Below, in pieces: positions 45,301 to 64,000 of a stretch of DNA of 64,000 nt (its first letter is position 1; every line of letters begins with the position of its first letter). This DNA comes from Isoperla grammatica. Its lineage: Eukaryota; Arthropoda; Insecta; Plecoptera; Perlodidae. A model generated the notes under the pieces. The model was not told the origin of the DNA. It made no database searches and saw nothing but the letters and a program-made list of their open reading frames with translations. The DNA is taken from NCBI GenBank assembly GCA_945910005.1, contig OX246747.1:39561190-39625189 (forward strand). Direction: 5' to 3'. A program made the translations under genes and the position numbers.

Positions 45301-47019
45301 TAATCAGTCATAGGGATTATAGGTTAATTGATTGCACGTTATTCAATCAAATAGGTACTTATCTGAGTAACAAACCAACAAAAAACCTATTTGATTTTTA
45401 CCAACAGTTTGATATCAACTAGACCCAACATACCTATTTACGTATTATGTAATCAAGCCAGATAACACATTCAATGAAATGTATGCATTTGTAATCTACT
45501 TGCTGTGATTATATCAGTGACTTCAAAATTCATAACAAGTTAGCCTAATTAATTAATCCATCGATAGAATGAATTGATTTAAAGTTTAAACACGTTGTAA
45601 TATAGTAAACAATTATCACTCTCAGGAAAAAGTGTGTCTATACGCTCTATAGGCTACTTACTGTTCTGTACTTGAGAAATAAAGAAATATCTACCTTTAT
45701 ATCTAGGCCTAGGCTATATATCTAACAATATAATAATAATAATAATAATAGGTAACAATAAATTAATAATCCTCTATCAGCTTTAGCAGCGTGTAACGCC
45801 CAATTTAGACGGTTCAATGTTCCACTCAAGTTTCCTTGAATTCAAGGACAAAAAAGCATCAAAACATATAGGCTATGTATTTAAAAAATTACAACAATGC
45901 TCCACTTCCTTTGATTCCGCTTTGTCCTTGAATGCAAGGAGCCTTGAGCCGTCTAGAAGACAAGGGACTAGACTCACACGTGGCTTGTCAGCACAGGATA
46001 GCTCCACTTGTCCTTGGGTCCCTGACGAGCCTTGTTCTCAATCAACTGCAGCAGAACTGGGTCAGCCTCACCGGTTATGATGTTGTTCTCCGTTACCTTA
46101 CCAGTCACCGTCTCGGCTGTGGGGGCGAGAAGACGATGTTTGGACTTTACGTCTCGTGTGTTTGCAACGACGTCGACGTGTGGGTGATTATGATGGTGAA
46201 AAAGCACCGCATGACATCCATGCCCGAGCCAGGATTTGAACCCGGAACGCAGTGACCGCGGTTTACTAGACAAACGCCTAATCGACCGCGGCCAACTATG
46301 CTGGCATGGAGCGAGAACATACTTCGCCACCGAGCATCAACTTGGGAGGAATTGATTTTTGTTACATAATTAATTTCTGTACAAAAGTAACTGAAAATTG
46401 CAATTTTTTTTTATGAATAACCTACTTAACAATTTGATGTTTTTAAAAAAATACAGAAAGAACAACCCATCAAAATGAAAACAAACCTACCAAAAGTTCA
46501 ACAATATAACTCACATAGCACTTTATAGGCCCAATGGTGTTTGTTTGCCAATGTATGACAATGTTTGCAATGTAGTGGTTTATGTGTGATAACATTTCTT
46601 AAGCACCATTCACAATCAGTTGTAAGGCTTAAGGTGTAATGGTCTTGATTAGCCTCGTTGCAAAATGAGACGTTAAGCCCAAATATCAATTAAGGTGTAA
46701 GGCGGAAGAAGGTCATACAATTGACTATGCTTTGACATTTTTTACGCCTTACTCCATAAACCTTACGACTTACGCCAATTAGAACCGATTGTGAATGGTG
46801 CTTTACCCTTAACCCTTCCCAAAATGTCCTTTTACCCGACTATATCCCTGGAAATTTGTAGAATTTTTACGTAAACCAAGATCCCTACTATTTGCTTTAC
46901 GTACTCTTGAGATTGGGAGCGAACGTGGTGTGTAGTTTAAAGTACTTGGCATCGTGCTTGTAACGCTCTACCGCACTCGCGTGGTTGATCTTGGGGCGAC
47001 AGTCAACCTTCTTCTCCAT
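42197..47019 (-). CDS. CFAP144: CFAP144/FAM183-like ciliary protein, 3 exons, 126 aa
   Basis: Three exons (47019-46905, 46116-45978, 42323-42197) join in frame to 127 codons including the stop. The protein is small, basic and soluble with no signal peptide. It starts MEKKVDCRPKINHASAVERY, continues KYFKLHTTFAPNLKTETVTG and ends with SYPVLTSHVYGWYCEPF and the FRQPCRMSEISKFGA tail. The size, the SYPxTxxxxYGW motif and the position of the EIxxF/Y element near the C-terminus resemble CFAP144 (FAM183), a protein of the inner surface of axonemal doublet microtubules. The family call rests on remembered pattern only, so it is moderate; the gene itself is well supported by matching phases and consensus splice sites. 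It lies about 0.85 kb upstream of ACY1 on the same strand. Confidence 0.65.
43449..43720 (+). pseudogene. Decayed LINE C-terminal fragment, same type as at 6955
   Basis: Frame pieces EKLRWYAHLKG, KQRIPSAEYDRIDG and EERGEPWEETEAQILWRE follow the order of the RxGRPxxRW/W...DR..W tail but with stops and missing motifs. An old dead copy. Confidence 0.6.
44577..45020. repeat. Duplicated tRNA-like segment
   Basis: The stretch with tcccttgaatactg, catgcagacccgt and gggtgctaatcgag at 44594-44670 recurs at 44951-45035, followed both times by ttacgaaggtggtttattg. The first copy starts with gggattcgaacccacg, a reversed pol III B box, so this is probably a tRNA-derived SINE. Confidence 0.6.
45978..46116 (-). 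CDS. CFAP144: CFAP144-like exon 2
   Basis: Acceptor gcccccacag precedes CCGAGACGG; donor GTGAGTC follows AGCCACGT. It encodes ETVTGKVTENNIITGEADPV then LLQLIENKARQGPKDKWSYP and VLTSH. Confidence 0.75.
46598..46803. mobile_element. MITE in the first CFAP144-like intron
   Basis: Ends aagcaccattcacaatc and gattgtgaatggtgctt are perfect 17-bp inverted repeats, with inner gtaaggc / gccttac pairs. Confidence 0.8.
46905..47019 (-). CDS. CFAP144: CFAP144-like exon 1
   Basis: Starts at the ATG of MEKKVDCRPK, ends after AATCTCAAGA with donor GTACGTAAAG (phase 1). A second GT two codons later is possible but breaks the frame with exon 2. Confidence 0.75.
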
Positions 47020-48899
47020 ATTTAGCCGTTTGTGAGAACCTTAACACTAATAATTTATAACGACGAGAGTTGAAGTAGCCGTCCTTGATCGCGGTCGGGA
47101 ACACACTGACAAACAATCAACTCGGTTCCCTTGTTTGTTGACAGCCTCTCTGTCACAGCCTTCTAGATTACGGATAAACAAACAGCTCAAAGACATTGGA
47201 AAAATAACGTACATATCTTTAGACCAAGGCACTGTGATGTTAGGTTTTTGCATGGGATCCAATATCACCATTTCCCACCACTTCAAAAACCTCTTCAAGC
47301 TTTAAATAAATAAATAAATAAATAACTGAAAGTCCGGGTTGGGATAAGTAAATGGACAACAGGGGAGTTAGACTCAATAGAAAAGAAAACCGACCGTGGT
47401 TTCAACTGACAGGAATTCATCTTTCCGTCAAGCATTGAGTCTAGCCCCTCTAGAAAGAAATAATCACAATACATACTTCTGTAATGCATCCATTAACAAC
47501 AACAATAAATAACATTGGTACATTATTGTAGATGATGTACTTCTTACACCAAACAATAAGAACGAATTAAATACTTTCACAAGCCTGAGCGAAGTAATTT
47601 CCTCTTCTCTACAGTCTATTATAGATCTCCTACGGAATAAAGGAAGATACGTGGCGATATTCCTACTTTGTAACTATTTAATATCAAATACAAAATTTAG
47701 CTCCATTCACTACTTAACTGTAATCCAGCAGTTTTATCAGATTGCAATCCACTAGGCAACAACAACAACCTACATTATATCTCTTAAAACACAATTATTA
47801 TATTGCTTGGTCATAACATTTTTAGTATGTATTTTAAAACTCTGTGCATAAGGAAAGACATACATGTAACACACCTGTAATATATGCATAGTACGGTATA
47901 AACGTTTCATAATGTGTGTACATCTAGTGCGATGTGGACATTGTTTAAAAATGCTTCATAATCGTAATGTAATTTCTTGCAATTTACAAACAAATATGAT
48001 AAGATAAGGTATGTCTTCTGTTTAACTGATCCGGTTTCTACTTACTTTAATTGTGTATTCCTTTGGGAGATAGATTACGTATGTAGTACATGTACATACA
48101 CATTATCTGATTATTTATCTGTAACTTCCACTCTTTTTTTTTTTACAAATAGTATGTTTTTGATGGTTAATTTCCATTTTTAAAATACATTGTTTTAGAT
48201 GTGAATCACGTTAAATATGGCAATATGGCGTACGAGCGAGAGCACAGCTGTTCGGAGCAAACAGGAAGTGCCTACCTCATTTCCCTTAGTTGTAGTTCAA
48301 GATCAACATTCCCCCTAACCATCAGTAACTTATACCCAAATAATAAATTACCCCTTCTTCAAATTTGAAGAAAGAGTAATTTGAAGAAGGGGTAACTAAT
48401 TTATTTTTAGTTGCGTCTCCGTCTAGGCCTGGCGTACCTAGTGATGTACGGGCAGGAATATTCCCCTGGGAATATTCCCGGGAACGGGAATTTTCCCGGG
48501 AACATTCCCCGACCCCATATAAATTCCCAAAAGTAGGGAATTTATGTTTTTTTTTTATTAAATCAATTCCCAGATGAATGTGTTCATCCCAGGTCATTAT
48601 ACATAAGTAGTAGGCTTAGGCCTACAATTAACCCACAAGATACTGTTGTAGGTGGAGGGGGGGGGGGGGGGTCTCATGCTGGGCTTGCATTCTTGTGGGG
48701 GATTGCAAGCTGCTGTTTCCCTGACAGTGTATACAGTACAACCTTATTATTACATACAATGATACAACTCATTCATTTTGATATTTAGTTAAATTTTCTC
48801 TTGATGGCTGAATATGTCAGCTTATATAATGCTAAGTAGGTCCCTAAATGAAAGCGGCCCTTACATTAGTAAAACCGCAGATAATATATTATACACTTA

Positions 48900-49306
48900 T
48901 GACGTTTTCCAATGGGCTGCACTCGGTGCGCCTATTATATTGTTGTGCACATAGGCGTGCGCACGGCCCAGGCCGGACCTAATGTATCAACTTCGACCGC
49001 CATCGGAACGAAACATATGAAACGAAACATGGCTCTATACGGGCCACAAGATCCCATGGCACTGGAATGCGTCATCGCGTACTAAAATCGCGTTTTATGC
49101 TATAAAAGTTAATGCATCAACCGAAAAAAATTTCGCCATTGGCGAAATTGCTTCCGGCGGCTGGGGCTTCAGCCCAGACTCCAGTTGTACCGCACCACCT
49201 CGTGCGGGGTCTAATGTTAGACACTGCGCACGCCTATGGTTGTGCATTGTTGTTTTAATCGTTGAAGGTGCACTCAGTGCGGTCCAGTGCGGCCATTGGA
49301 AAACGC
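48900..49306. mobile_element. MITE nested in the 48.4-49.6 kb element
   Basis: Left end gacgttttccaatgggctgc and right end gcggccattggaaaacgcc are inverted copies, with actcggtgc/gcactcagtg inside. It is interrupted by the 289-bp element at 48950. Confidence 0.75.
48950..49238. mobile_element. 289-bp hAT-like MITE, TSD GTTGTGCA
   Basis: Same family as 39932-40428 (cataggcgtgcgca ends), opposite internal orientation, flanked by a perfect 8-bp duplication GTTGTGCA (48942-48949, 49239-49246). The youngest of three nested layers. Confidence 0.92.
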
Positions 49307-49696
49307 CATTAAAATTAAAATGTCATAAAACAAACTAACTCATATTTTTAGATTGGAAATTTACTGTCAGCTTACCCTCCACCTATCATAGGTAGCGTAA
49401 ATAGAAATCAATTCAAGCATTTTATGACACATCTTGTTTTTACTTGGAGCATTTACTTAGACCTATCATTTATTCTTGTAGCCTAGACATAAAAATTCCC
49501 TAAAATTCCTGACTCTGGGGAATATTCCCAGGAATTTTCCCGGGAATATTCCCCAAAAATAAATTCCAGGAATTTATACATCACTAGGCGTACCTCATTT
49601 CCCTTTATTGTGGTTCAAGATCAACATTCCTGCTAACCTTTTGAACGTCTTTATAAAGTTGCGTCTCCGTGTAGGCCTAGGCCTACCTCATTTCCC

Positions 49697-49702
49697 TTTA
49701 TT
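49697..49702 (-). terminator. Candidate polyadenylation signal of the unrecognised gene
   Basis: AATAAA on the minus strand about 257 nt after the stop, beyond the duplicated C-terminal segment. Confidence 0.45.
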
Positions 49703-49958
49703 GTGGTTCAATAAAAAATAATAAAAAAATAAAAAAGTGAAACAAAGTGAGTAGAAACCGGATCAGTTATACGGAAGAAATACCTAAGATATGGTGTTGC
49801 ACTGACGGAAGCTCCACGCTTCACATGCTGTCCTCCTTCTCGGGAGCGAGCAGGGAGTTCATGTTGGCGATATCCTTGGTGCTCCAGGCGTCTAGGGGGT
49901 CGGGAGGGGAGGTGCGGGCGGGGGTGGGGGCAGGGGCAGGTGTTGCAAGCTCCACACT

Positions 49959-64000
<14,042 letters not shown>

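Larger units (their letters stand above)
48439..49586. mobile_element. 1,148-bp hAT-like element, TSD GGCGTACC
   Basis: Ends tagtgatgta and tacatcacta with subterminal ggaatattccc palindromes on both sides. A perfect 8-bp duplication GGCGTACC flanks it (48431-48438, 49587-49594). Two smaller elements are nested inside. Confidence 0.92.

Overview
The window is animal (metazoan) nuclear DNA, not prokaryotic. Its genes are split by long introns with GT/AG junctions, it holds many DNA transposons, LINE 3' ends and minisatellites, and it has a nuclear tRNA gene. The word AGGCCTA recurs often. A FoxN1/4-class forkhead gene together with an axonemal (ciliary) protein gene fits an invertebrate with motile cilia, but I cannot name the phylum or species.

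All four protein genes I can support lie on the minus strand. From right to left, which is the direction of transcription, they are as follows. (1) An unrecognised gene whose 5' exons lie beyond the right edge; its last seven exons run from the 58.2 kb region to a stop at 49,959. (2) A three-exon gene at 47,019-42,197 encoding a 126-aa protein like CFAP144/FAM183. (3) ACY1, aminoacylase-1, complete in eight exons (41,286-30,190, 406 aa) with all metal and catalytic residues present. (4) After about 19 kb without a supported gene, a FoxN4-like (FoxN1/4 class) transcription factor, complete in five coding exons (10,728-4,588, 559 aa), with a tRNA-Gly(GCC) gene inside its first coding intron.

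The most unusual feature is a set of tandem repeats sitting on or against exon/intron junctions of two neighbouring genes. In the unrecognised gene an exon 3' end plus its 5' splice site is repeated about 49 times as a 120-bp unit (58.13 kb to the window end). Another exon end plus donor is present three times as a 119-bp unit, and the C-terminal coding segment with its stop is duplicated into the 3' UTR. In ACY1 the exon 3 donor end is duplicated (126-bp offset), and the exon 3 acceptor is repeated about 18 times as a 32-bp unit with a four-unit higher-order pattern. Intronic arrays of 44 bp and 72 bp abut two further acceptors.

The rest is mobile DNA. Several elements can be bounded by terminal inverted repeats and target-site duplications. 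They include hAT-like insertions with 8-bp duplications (1.4, 39.9, 48.4, 48.95, 51.7 and 55.5 kb), a PIF/Harbinger element with a transposase fragment (35-36.4 kb), a piggyBac-like TTAA element (13.5 kb) and TA-duplicating elements (3.2 and 30.8 kb). Some are nested, such as the 289-bp element inside the 48.4-49.6 kb element. A 98-bp satellite with a 10-bp hairpin is split by a 2.2-kb element (15.3-18.4 kb), and a 119-bp satellite lies inside a hAT-like element (55.5-56.6 kb). The 11-30 kb interval holds no gene I can support and is mostly transposon remnants, tRNA-like B-box sequences and simple repeats.
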